A stretch of 64,000 bases of DNA from positions 24,761 through 88,760 of the forward strand of contig JAGRCP010000037.1 of NCBI GenBank assembly GCA_020433455.1. The letters are read 5' to 3'. Of this stretch, positions 24,478 through 33,209 are shown piece by piece. The notes under the pieces are model-generated. The model was not told where the DNA came from. It worked only from the letters and a program-made list of their open reading frames with translations, and did no database searches. A program made the translations under genes and the position numbers. Positions within the stretch are counted from its first letter, which is position 1. Each line of letters begins with the position of its first letter. This DNA comes from Caldilineaceae bacterium. GTDB lineage: Bacteria > Chloroflexota > Anaerolineae > Caldilineales > Caldilineaceae.

Positions 24478-25707
24478 CTATGCGCCGTAACGCTTCAGCC
24501 GTCCTGCATGGGCCATTGCCTGGGGCATGAGGTTCGTGGCGTGGAAGACGCCCATGTGGCCGCCTGCGCAGACGCGCTCGCCGAAACTCTGGACGTGATC
24601 GGGCATGGCGCGGGGGCTCCACAGCAGCGTCGGTACAGGGTGCCAGCTATGCTTGCGCAGCTTGGCCGGCGTGCTGTGATCGCCCGTCACGATGAGTGCG
24701 CCCGGCTCCAGAGCCAGGATGCGGGGAATCAACTCATCCACCACTTCAATTTCATGCACCTTGGCGTCAAAATTGCCGTCTTCGCCGTAGCTGTCGGTCT
24801 TCTTGACGTGGATAAAGAAGAAGTCGTAGGCGTCCCAGTTTTCTTCCAGCGCGTCGATTTCGTGATTGGGCCGATCGCCCTCAAACTCTATCACGTCCAT
24901 GCCCACCAGTTGCGCCACACCTTTGTACATGGGGTAGACCGCAATGGCGCCGGCCCGCAGCCCGTAGATTTCGGGGAAGCGGGGCAGGCCCGGGTCCTTG
25001 GCCAGGCCGCGCAGGTTGAGGCTGTTGGCGCGTTCTTCATCGGCGAGCGCCGCCCGGGCCTTCTCCACCCACTGATTGACCAGCGCCGCGGTCTGGACGC
25101 CTTCGGCCGAGCCGCTTTCATCGGTGACGGGCAGGGGCAACTTGCCCGTCTGCAGGGGATCGGTCTCGGTGAGATCGCCGCCCAATCCCTTGCCGCGGAT
25201 CACCAGGACGAAGCGGTGCTCCTTTACCGGTTCTACAAAGACCTCGTAGCCCGGCAGGACGTCGCCTGTGGCCGCCTGGAGCTTTTCGCACAGGCGGATG
25301 CATTCTTCCGTGCTGATGCGCCCGGCGCGGCGGTCGGTGATGACGCCGTCGGCGTCGGCGCTGGCAAAATTGCCGCGTGCGGCCAAATCATCCGGCCCCA
25401 GCTTAAAGCCAATGCCCAGGGCCTCCAATACGCCGCGGCCGATCTCGTAGCGTACAGGATCGTAGCTGAAGAGACTCAGGTGCGCCGGTCCGCTGCCCGG
25501 TTCAATACCCTCGCGAATGGGCGTGCTCAGCCCGACCGTGCCCTGGGCCGCCAGGCGATCGAGATTAGGCGTGTTGGCGGCTTCCAGCTCAGTCAAGCCG
25601 CCCGCCTCCATGGGCAGGCCGCCCAGGCCATCCATCACCAACAACACGATCTTGTCGCCGGCCTGATGCAGGTCGCGCATGAGGTCGAATTCTGTGAATA
25701 TAGACAT
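24478..25707 (-). CDS. apgM: 2,3-bisphosphoglycerate-independent phosphoglycerate mutase, archaeal type
   Basis: A 409-residue alkaline-phosphatase-superfamily enzyme that interconverts 3- and 2-phosphoglycerate in glycolysis. VLLVMDGLGG supplies the first metal Asp, ANTPNLDRLAAQGTVGL is typical of the family, and GSGPAHLSLFSYDP holds the nucleophilic-serine region. GALIVTGDHSTPAKLRKHSWHPVP carries the late metal-binding residues. It is of the ApgM type rather than the GpmI type. AAGGA lies eight bases before the ATG at 25707. Confidence 0.87.
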   Translation of the reverse strand: MSIFTEFDLMRDLHQAGDKIVLLVMDGLGGLPMEAGGLTELEAANTPNLDRLAAQGTVGLSTPIREGIEPGSGPAHLSLFSYDPVRYEIGRGVLEALGIGFKLGPDDLAARGNFASADADGVITDRRAGRISTEECIRLCEKLQAATGDVLPGYEVFVEPVKEHRFVLVIRGKGLGGDLTETDPLQTGKLPLPVTDESGSAEGVQTAALVNQWVEKARAALADEERANSLNLRGLAKDPGLPRFPEIYGLRAGAIAVYPMYKGVAQLVGMDVIEFEGDRPNHEIDALEENWDAYDFFFIHVKKTDSYGEDGNFDAKVHEIEVVDELIPRILALEPGALIVTGDHSTPAKLRKHSWHPVPTLLWSPRAMPDHVQSFGERVCAGGHMGVFHATNLMPQAMAHAGRLKRYGA

Positions 25708-25814
25708 GTAGCGAATCCTTATGCTTTTATGGCGTGGTTGTTTGATTGACTTTTTGACTGCACTTACGGTAGCACACAATCTCCGGCAGATGAAACCTGA
25801 AGGGTAAAGGCGCA

Positions 25815-25855
25815 TAAAAAAACAGCCGGGCCGGCATATGCCGCACCCGACTGTT
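25815..25855 (-). terminator. Rho-independent terminator of the ABC ATPase gene
   Basis: On the minus strand AACAGTCGGG pairs with CCGGCTGTT (one mismatch), with an inner palindrome CGGCATATGCCG, and is followed by a T-run. It starts 22 bases after the stop codon of the gene at 25878. Confidence 0.75.
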
Positions 25856-25877
25856 CACGTTTCGCTTTACTTTGATG

Positions 25878-26984
<1,107 letters not shown>

Positions 26985-27063
26985 TTCGATTTTCTCCTTT
27001 GGGTCGAACAGAGAAGTTTAAAAAAATTTTGAGTTTTCGTCGTGGAGAAATCCAGACTTAAAT

Positions 27064-27093
27064 AGTATAGCACAGGCGGAAAAAAGTTGGCAA
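27064..27093 (-). promoter_or_regulatory. Promoter of the ABC ATPase gene
   Basis: On the minus strand TTGCCA (27093-27088), an 18-base spacer and TATACT (27069-27064) preceded by TG-C. An A/T-rich 5' leader of about 75 bases leads to the start at 26984, which has AAAGGAG before it. Confidence 0.6.
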
Positions 27094-27272
27094 TCGTGAA
27101 AAAAATATAGCAACGAAGCCTGCAACCTTTTACAAAATTCTCCGTACTGATAGGTGCGACACATTACCAAACACGAGTGCAGAGAGCACGGGCAGCCGGC
27201 GCAAAGCGTAAAAATTGCTGCCGCATGATACGGACCACTCGCTGATCAGGCGTTTATTCAGGAGAAAGTGCC

Positions 27273-28163
27273 ATGGAAACGAATGTAAATGAAACAACTG
27301 TTCCCACATCCAATCAGCCTCAGCCCATGATTGTGATTGAGGCGGAAGAGCCGGCTTACGAAGATGTTGCCGACCGGGCCGAAACGCGTAGGAGCCGGGG
27401 ACTGCGTTCCCTTTATCGCAACCCAAATAATAAGGTGGTTGCCGGCGTCTGCGGCGGCATGGGCGATATGCTGGGTATCGATCCCACGCTTGTGCGCCTG
27501 GGCTGGATTGTCATGACGCTCTTTACGGGCGGCGGTGGATTTTGGGCCTATCTTGTGCTGTGGGCCATGTTGCCCGTCGGCACCCAGGCGCAAGGACGGA
27601 TGCGCCCTGCGGCCATTGAGTTGAAGGACAAGAGCCTGGCCCGCACGGCCTACCTGCTCATGGGGCTCGGCGTGCTGTGGCTGTTGAGCAACGCGGGCAT
27701 TCTGCCCCAGCTTTTCTCGACGTTTTCATCCGTCGCGGTGCGCATCTTCTGGCCCGCCTTGCTCATCGGCGCCGGTTATCTCCTGCTGCGCAGCAGCGGC
27801 CGCAACTGGCGCAAGGACGTGAACGCTGTCCGGGGCAACGTTCGCTCGGCCGTGAATGAGAGTTCTCCGGCCCGCAATGAGGTGCGTGACGGCGTGGCCT
27901 CTCTGCGTCGAAATATGCCTTTACACCGCAGCGCAGACAACCGAGTGGTATTGGGCGTCTGCGGCGGCATCGGCGAACGTCTGGGGGTTGACGCCAATCT
28001 GGTGCGCCTGATCTGGACGGTCGTGACCATCGGCACCATGGGGCTGGGTATTCCCGTTTACGTTGTGGCCGGCGTTTTGCTCCCCGGCGAGCAGCCTGTC
28101 GCCCCAACGTCGGCCGCGGCTGAGCCCCAGGAAGTCATCATTGTGGATGGCTCTGTAAGCTAA
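27273..28163 (+). CDS. Membrane protein with two PspC domains
   Basis: A 296-residue protein. PspC domains lie at about residues 48-108 and 207-270, recognised by NKVVAGVCGGMGDMLGID and NRVVLGVCGGIGERLGVD, each followed by a membrane helix pair. Between them are two more helices (TAYLLMGLGVLWLLSNAGI, IFWPALLIGAGYLLL). PspC proteins are inner-membrane stress proteins. Here two domains in one chain suggest an internal duplication. AGGAG lies before the ATG. The transcript ends at the 52-bp palindrome downstream. Confidence 0.82.
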   Translation: METNVNETTVPTSNQPQPMIVIEAEEPAYEDVADRAETRRSRGLRSLYRNPNNKVVAGVCGGMGDMLGIDPTLVRLGWIVMTLFTGGGGFWAYLVLWAMLPVGTQAQGRMRPAAIELKDKSLARTAYLLMGLGVLWLLSNAGILPQLFSTFSSVAVRIFWPALLIGAGYLLLRSSGRNWRKDVNAVRGNVRSAVNESSPARNEVRDGVASLRRNMPLHRSADNRVVLGVCGGIGERLGVDANLVRLIWTVVTIGTMGLGIPVYVVAGVLLPGEQPVAPTSAAAEPQEVIIVDGSVS

Positions 28164-28193
28164 AACCGCGGCTTTGCCGGCTGGAATTCAGAT

Positions 28194-28245
28194 CAATCAA
28201 AAAGGCGGGGGAACGCACGCGTGCGTTCCCCCGCCTTTTTGATTG
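28194..28245. terminator. 52-bp perfect palindrome acting as terminator
   Basis: Two 26-base arms (28194-28219 and 28220-28245) are exact complements with no loop spacer; the arms contain AAAAAGGCGGGGG and its complement ending in CCTTTTTG. It lies 30 bases after the PspC gene and can work on both strands. Confidence 0.75.
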
Positions 28246-28267
28246 GCCCCGCGTGAGACGGTATAAT
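28239..28267 (+). promoter_or_regulatory. Promoter of the small YtxH-like gene
   Basis: TTGATT (28239-28244), a 17-base spacer and TATAAT (28262-28267), a near-consensus promoter. The -35 overlaps the outer arm of the preceding terminator palindrome. Confidence 0.65.
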
Positions 28268-28325
28268 GCGGCCATCCGCCCTTATCGCCTGAACGCCGGG
28301 CGCTGTCAATCAGGAGATGAAACTC

Positions 28326-28577
28326 ATGGGCAAAACTGCCAATTTTGTCATCGGCGCGCTGACGGGGGCCGCGGTCGGCCTGACCGTCAGCTATATTTTT
28401 GGCCCTGCATCGGGCGCGTCATTCGACGCGCGCTACCGCTCCCGCTGGGATAAGGCGCTGGATGACGGTCGCCGGGCTGCCGACGCGGAGGAGGCCAAGC
28501 TCCGGGCCGAATATCACCATGATTTGCGTTCCAGCGATTTGCGTTCCAGCGATTTGCGTTCTGACTCCGCCCAGTAG
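28326..28577 (+). CDS. Small YtxH-like membrane protein
   Basis: An 83-residue protein: a glycine/alanine-rich membrane helix (FVIGALTGAAVGLTVSYIFG), then a charged helix and a short tail of repeated LRSSD. The arrangement (one helix followed by GPASG) is like YtxH/gas-vesicle-type small stress proteins. The ATG at 28326 has AGGAG nine bases upstream; an ATG three codons earlier touches the Shine-Dalgarno. The tail is encoded by a 15-bp tandem repeat. Confidence 0.6.
   Translation: MGKTANFVIGALTGAAVGLTVSYIFGPASGASFDARYRSRWDKALDDGRRAADAEEAKLRAEYHHDLRSSDLRSSDLRSDSAQ
28521..28565 (+). repeat. Three 15-bp tandem repeats in a coding tail
   Basis: GATTTGCGTTCCAGC occurs twice exactly (28521-28535 and 28536-28550), followed by a diverged third unit. 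They encode the LRSSD repeats at the end of the small membrane protein. Exact identity suggests recent slippage. Confidence 0.85.
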
Positions 28578-28632
28578 GCTTCGTCCGCTCTTGCGATAGC
28601 CCATTCTTGCTGCTCCTAACCCTGATTCTGCC

Positions 28633-29385
28633 ATGCATGCGACCGGCTTTATCGGCTTTCCCGATCAAAAAATGAAGGCGGTGGTCATCCCCGACTTCTT
28701 CTTCACCGACCTGCTGCCCCTTATTGATGATATGGCAGAATTAAAGGTGACGCTTCACTGCTTCTGGCTGCTCAATGAGCAGGAGGGGCAGTTGCGCTAC
28801 CTGCGCGGGGACGATCTGCGCGGCGATTCAACGCTCCTGGCCGGATTGCAGCAGGACCAGGACCTGCGCACGCCTCTTCAGACCCTGGCCGACGCGTTGG
28901 AACGCGCCGTTGCGCGCAACACGCTTCTGCGTATGGATGTAGAGACGGATGACAATGCAACGGGCGAGACGATCCGTGAGGATTGGTACTTTGTCAACAC
29001 GGTCAAGGGACGGCAGACCGTAGCCCTGATCCGTCAGGGCCGGTTGAGTGAGCTGCAGGCCGTGCTGCCCGACGAGGCGCGTCTGAAGGTTGAGCGCCCG
29101 AACCTGTTTGTTCTTTACGAGCAGAATGTGGGCCTGATGACCCCCCTCATTGCCGATCAATTGCGGGACATGGAAAAGAGCTACCCGCCGGAGTGGATTG
29201 ACGAAGCCTTTGAGATCGCGGTGAGCCGCAACAAGCGCGCGCTGCGTTACATCCAGGCCATTCTCAAGCGTTGGGAGACCGAAGGCAAAGACGGAGACAG
29301 CGATGAAATCACTGGACGAGATACTGAAGCAAGCCGCCGACGAGACTACCGGCCGGACGAATACTCTGACATCATCCTTGGCTGA
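28633..29385 (+). CDS. DnaD-domain replication initiation protein
   Basis: A 250-residue protein. Residues ~160-220 ([19 protein letters not shown] to [13 protein letters not shown]) are a DnaB_2/DnaD domain, which binds DNA in primosome assembly of Firmicutes and their phages. The N-terminal part ([21 protein letters not shown]) resembles the winged-helix start of DnaD proteins. Its 3' end overlaps the next gene, a DnaC-like helicase loader, by 83 bases. The pair is a DnaD-DnaI-like primosome module, suggesting that this organism loads its replicative helicase by that route. Confidence 0.8.
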   Translation: MHATGFIGFPDQKMKAVVIPDFFFTDLLPLIDDMAELKVTLHCFWLLNEQEGQLRYLRGDDLRGDSTLLAGLQQDQDLRTPLQTLADALERAVARNTLLRMDVETDDNATGETIREDWYFVNTVKGRQTVALIRQGRLSELQAVLPDEARLKVERPNLFVLYEQNVGLMTPLIADQLRDMEKSYPPEWIDEAFEIAVSRNKRALRYIQAILKRWETEGKDGDSDEITGRDTEASRRRDYRPDEYSDIILG

Positions 29386-30736
29386 CGGGAGCCTGCGCGC
29401 AGTTAGAGGGCCCAAGCCGTCCGCCCCCGATGAACCGGCCTGCCCCATCTGCGGCGGTACGGGCTATATGCTCCACGATGTGCCGCTGGGTCATCCCGAC
29501 TTCGGCAAGGCGTTTCCGTGCACGTGCCAATCCCAGGCGCGTAGCGCGCGCCGCCTTCAGCGTTTGCAGCGTCTGGGCAGCCTGAATACGCTGGACCAGC
29601 TTACCTTTGCCCATTTTGTTCCGGAACCGCATCACCTGTCGCCGGATCGAATCCAGAATCTGCGCGGCGCCTATGAGACTGCCCTGGAATTTGCCCAGCG
29701 CCCTGAAGGCTGGCTCTTCTTCAGCGGCGTTTACGGGTGCGGCAAGACCCATCTGGCGGCCGCCATCGCCAACGCACGCCTGGAGCAGGGCCAGCCCGCC
29801 CTTTTTTTGGTTGTGCCCGATCTGCTGGACCACTTGCGGGCTACCTTCGGCCCACAAAGCGAAACGAGCTACGACGAGCTTTTTGAGCAGGTTCGCTCTA
29901 CGCCGCTGCTCATTCTGGACGATCTGGGCGCGCACAACGCCAGCCCCTGGGCCACGGAGAAGCTTTTTCAACTGCTCAACCATCGTTATCAGGCCAAGCT
30001 GCCCACGGTTATCACCACCAATCAGCGGCTGGATGAGTTGGACCCGCGCCTGCGCAGCCGCCTTCTGGATACGGAAGTCGTCCAGTTTTTTTCCATCATA
30101 GCGCCGGATTACCGGGCGGGGGTCAGCTCAACGGCCAGCGACCTGAGCACCCTTTCCTTTCACCATAACCAGCGCTTTGATACCTTTGATATCCAGCGCA
30201 GCGATCTCGCCGAAGAGGAACGTCAAAATCTGCAAAAGGTTTTCCGGGCCTGCCAGCGCTTTGCCGAGTCGCCTTACGGCTGGCTGGTAATGGCCGGCAC
30301 GTACGGCTGCGGCAAGACTCACCTGGCTGCGGCTATTGCGAATTACCAGACCGAAGAGATGCGCCAGGAAGCCATGTTTGTGGTCGTGCCGGATTTGCTG
30401 GATCACCTGCGCGCCGCGTTCAGCCCCCAGGCCGCGACATCCTACGACCGGCGGTTTGACGAGGTAAAGAAGGTGCGTATGCTGATTCTGGATGACCTGG
30501 GCACGGAGAGCGCATCAGCCTGGGCCAAGGAGAAGCTCTTCCAACTGCTCAACTATCGCTACAACGCCATGCTGCCTACGGTTATCACCACCAGCGCTAA
30601 GCCCGATGCGATTGAGCCGTGGCTGCGCACGCGCATGTTTGATGTGGAACGCTGCCAATTTTTCGGCATTATTGCGCCGGGATACCGGGGCAGCGCAGGT
30701 CAACGGGCGCGGATGGGCCGGCGCGGGGCGCGATAG
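29303..30736 (+). CDS. Helicase loader with two tandem DnaC/IstB-type AAA+ modules
   Basis: A 477-residue protein. A Cys cluster (C47, C50, C73, C75) gives a small zinc-binding N-terminus like DnaI. Module 1 has Walker A GVYGCGKT (142-149), Walker B LLILDDLG (202-209) and an arginine-rich RLRSRLLDT. Module 2 repeats the set 190 residues later: GTYGCGKT (332-339), MLILDDLG (393-400), WLRTRMFDV. Both modules look catalytically complete. Known DnaC/DnaI loaders have one AAA+ module, so this is an internal duplication. GGAG lies about six bases before the ATG, inside the DnaD gene. It probably loads DnaB-type helicase with the DnaD-domain partner. Confidence 0.85.
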   Translation: MKSLDEILKQAADETTGRTNTLTSSLADGSLRAVRGPKPSAPDEPACPICGGTGYMLHDVPLGHPDFGKAFPCTCQSQARSARRLQRLQRLGSLNTLDQLTFAHFVPEPHHLSPDRIQNLRGAYETALEFAQRPEGWLFFSGVYGCGKTHLAAAIANARLEQGQPALFLVVPDLLDHLRATFGPQSETSYDELFEQVRSTPLLILDDLGAHNASPWATEKLFQLLNHRYQAKLPTVITTNQRLDELDPRLRSRLLDTEVVQFFSIIAPDYRAGVSSTASDLSTLSFHHNQRFDTFDIQRSDLAEEERQNLQKVFRACQRFAESPYGWLVMAGTYGCGKTHLAAAIANYQTEEMRQEAMFVVVPDLLDHLRAAFSPQAATSYDRRFDEVKKVRMLILDDLGTESASAWAKEKLFQLLNYRYNAMLPTVITTSAKPDAIEPWLRTRMFDVERCQFFGIIAPGYRGSAGQRARMGRRGAR

Positions 30737-30928
30737 ACTCCCCCAATGCGTGCGGGATGATTTGCGGGGCGCACCGCGCTATTTTTCCTCAAATATTTGC
30801 GCCTCGCGTTTTACGGAACCCCACTCGACTTTTTATCGTCATAAACTCCATATGCTAAGATACTCAAACATTATGCCAGCGTCGCCTTCATAGGCGACGC
30901 ATGATTGCACCCAAAGGTAGTAGAAGCC

Positions 30929-31894
30929 ATGCGAGTACATGACAGACCAACAATTCTTTTTACCGCGCTATTGGCGGCCATGCTCCTCGTGGCCGCCTGC
31001 GGACCGGCCGCCTCGCCGCCGCCGCCCACGCGTACGCCCGCGCCCACCTTTACGCCCACGCCGGAGGGGCAGGTCATCACCGAGCCCATGACCCAGCCCA
31101 CCGCTGCGCCCGCAGGGGACGCGGGAAGCGGCGGCGATGTCGCCGTCGTCGAGCCGGTCGAGGAAGCGACGCCGATCGAAGTCGCCACAGAAGCGCCCAC
31201 GCCTGAACCGACTGCGCCGCCTGCGGCCGAAGCGGTCATCAACAGCAATATGAACGTGCGCGGCGGGCCGGGCACAGATTACGGCATCGTCGGCGGAGCC
31301 AACCAGGGCGAGCGTTATCCCATCACCGGACGCAACAGCGACGGGTCCTGGTGGCAGATCAGCTACAACGGTCAGAGCGCCTGGGTCTTCAATGATCTGG
31401 TTACCGCAACTAATGCCGAGACCGTGGCCGTGGCTGCCGATATCCCGGCCCCGCCGCCGCCCACGAACACGCCTGTTCCGGCGCCCACCGATACGCCTGC
31501 GCCGGCCCAGCCGACTGCGCCGCCCGCGCCCCAATACAAATTTAACATTACGGCCGTCAGCAAATGTCTGCCCCAGGAAGGCGGCACCTGGTTTGAGGGC
31601 AAGACGTACATTAACGGGACTCCGACCAACGGTTATAAGGTCGCCTTCAGCTATGGGCCCGATGCGCCGCCCTCGACTGATCCCATGCAGAGCGGTCCCC
31701 ATCCCGGCTACACCAACTGGGATGCAGGCTATTACAGCCACATCATTTCGGCCGGCAAGCCCCTGGCCGGCACCTGGTACGTCTGGGTTGTGGACGATAA
31801 CGGCTCGCGCATCTCTGAAGTTGCGTCGTGGACCAGCAAGGGGCCCGGCGGCGACTGCAACCAGGCGATCGTAGACTTCGACAGCCGGCCATGA
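30929..31894 (+). CDS. SH3-domain lipoprotein with PT-rich linkers
   Basis: A 321-residue lipoprotein (lipobox VAAC near residue 23). After a Pro/Thr-rich linker comes a bacterial SH3 domain (SNMNVRGGPGTDYGIVGG to SAWVFNDLV), a domain that usually binds cell-wall peptides or glycans. A second PT linker and a C-terminal beta domain of ~110 residues follow (KFNITAVSKCLPQ to AIVDFDSRP). It starts a three-gene run with a glycoside hydrolase and a membrane glycosyltransferase, pointing to envelope or exopolysaccharide work. The ATG at 30929 begins the signal peptide. Confidence 0.75.
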   Translation: MRVHDRPTILFTALLAAMLLVAACGPAASPPPPTRTPAPTFTPTPEGQVITEPMTQPTAAPAGDAGSGGDVAVVEPVEEATPIEVATEAPTPEPTAPPAAEAVINSNMNVRGGPGTDYGIVGGANQGERYPITGRNSDGSWWQISYNGQSAWVFNDLVTATNAETVAVAADIPAPPPPTNTPVPAPTDTPAPAQPTAPPAPQYKFNITAVSKCLPQEGGTWFEGKTYINGTPTNGYKVAFSYGPDAPPSTDPMQSGPHPGYTNWDAGYYSHIISAGKPLAGTWYVWVVDDNGSRISEVASWTSKGPGGDCNQAIVDFDSRP

Positions 31895-31910
31895 TCGGCC
31901 TGTATTTATC

Positions 31911-33203
31911 GTGACGCCGCTGCAACTTGCTCTGCGTCGAATGCTAACTCTCTGGGTCAGCCTGCTCATTTTGGGCGGGCTGACCTTTTTCGCGTTGCGT
32001 ACCGCGCCCGCCCGGGTCTGGATGTGGCGGCAGACCGGCGAAGAGCTCTTTAGCGCCCAGGTTAAGGGACTCAGCGACCGTCTGGGCGATCTCCTGCGTC
32101 CGGGCCTGCGTCTGGAGCCTCAGTCTCTGTCCGTCCAGGCTGATCTCCCGCTCCTAGGCGTCAACGTCTTCCTGGAACAGGAGGCCGACCCGGCCAAGCG
32201 GGAATTGGCGGTAAAGATGGCGCGCGAGGCGGGCTTCACGTGGTTGCGCCAGGAGTTCCCCTGGGAGGACATTGAGATCCACGGCAAGGGCGACTTTCAA
32301 GACCGACGCCATGAGCCCTACCGCTCGGCCTGGAACAAGTATGACCACATCGTGGACCTGGCCGAACAGTACGACATGGAACTCATTGTGCGCCTGAGCA
32401 ATCCGCCCGGTTGGAGCCGGCAGGACGGTAATGCGCTGGGAACCTACGCGCCGCCGGACGATTATGCTGATTTCGCCGATTTTGCCGGCGCGGTGGCCGC
32501 CCGCTACGCCGGACGTGTCCGCTACTACCAAATCTGGAACGAACCCAACATCTATCCTGAATGGGGCGAGCAGCCCGTTAATCCCGAAGCATATACCGAG
32601 CTGCTCAAAACCGGCGCAACGGCTGTCCGCGCCGCGGACCCTGACGCGGTAATCATCGCCGGCGCGCTGGCGTCGACCATTGACCTGGACGGCGTGGCGC
32701 GTCCCGGCGGCAACTTTAACGACCTCCTCTTTCTCCAGCGCATGTACGCGGCGGGCGCGGCGCCCTATTTCGACATTATGGCCATGCAGGGATATGGCCT
32801 CTGGTCTGGTCCCACCGATCGCCGCATGCAGCCCCGGGTCATGAATTTTGGGCGCAATCAATTTGTGCGTGACCTCATGGTGCAGAACGGTGATGGGCAC
32901 AAGCCTATCTGGATCAGCGAGATGAACTGGAACGCAGTCCCTGATGCAGTAGCCGATAAGCGTTTTGGCCAGGTGACGCTCGCGCAACAGGCGGCGTATC
33001 TGCCTCTGGCCTATGCGCGCATCGACCGGGAATGGCCCTGGATCGGCGTGGCCAACACCTGGTATCTCAAGCGCGCCACCGACGCCTGGGAGCAGGAGGG
33101 CAAACCTGAAGCGTATTTCCGCCTTCTGGCGCCCGATTTTACGCCCCAGCCGGTTTACGAAAGTTTGCGCGACTACGCGGGCAGCCGGGCGCAGGAGCCG
33201 TAA
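31911..33203 (+). CDS. Membrane-anchored glycoside hydrolase (clan A TIM barrel, GH39/GH5-like)
   Basis: A 430-residue protein with an N-terminal membrane helix and an extracellular TIM barrel. The acid/base glutamate is in YYQIWNEPN and the nucleophile in IWISEMNW, the strand-4 and strand-7 pattern of clan GH-A. VTWLRQEFPWEDIE-like residues precede them. GTG at 31911 is the probable start; an ATG ten codons on is an alternative. It starts 16 bases after the SH3 lipoprotein and ends six bases before the glycosyltransferase, so the three are likely co-transcribed. The glycan substrate is not known. Confidence 0.75.
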   Translation: MTPLQLALRRMLTLWVSLLILGGLTFFALRTAPARVWMWRQTGEELFSAQVKGLSDRLGDLLRPGLRLEPQSLSVQADLPLLGVNVFLEQEADPAKRELAVKMAREAGFTWLRQEFPWEDIEIHGKGDFQDRRHEPYRSAWNKYDHIVDLAEQYDMELIVRLSNPPGWSRQDGNALGTYAPPDDYADFADFAGAVAARYAGRVRYYQIWNEPNIYPEWGEQPVNPEAYTELLKTGATAVRAADPDAVIIAGALASTIDLDGVARPGGNFNDLLFLQRMYAAGAAPYFDIMAMQGYGLWSGPTDRRMQPRVMNFGRNQFVRDLMVQNGDGHKPIWISEMNWNAVPDAVADKRFGQVTLAQQAAYLPLAYARIDREWPWIGVANTWYLKRATDAWEQEGKPEAYFRLLAPDFTPQPVYESLRDYAGSRAQEP

Positions 33204-33209
33204 CCCGCC

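Noticed and set aside
24430..25749. Long plus-strand open frame opposite apgM
   Set aside because: The minus strand encodes a clear phosphoglycerate mutase with all motifs; the plus frame is open only because of high GC and shows no family motif.
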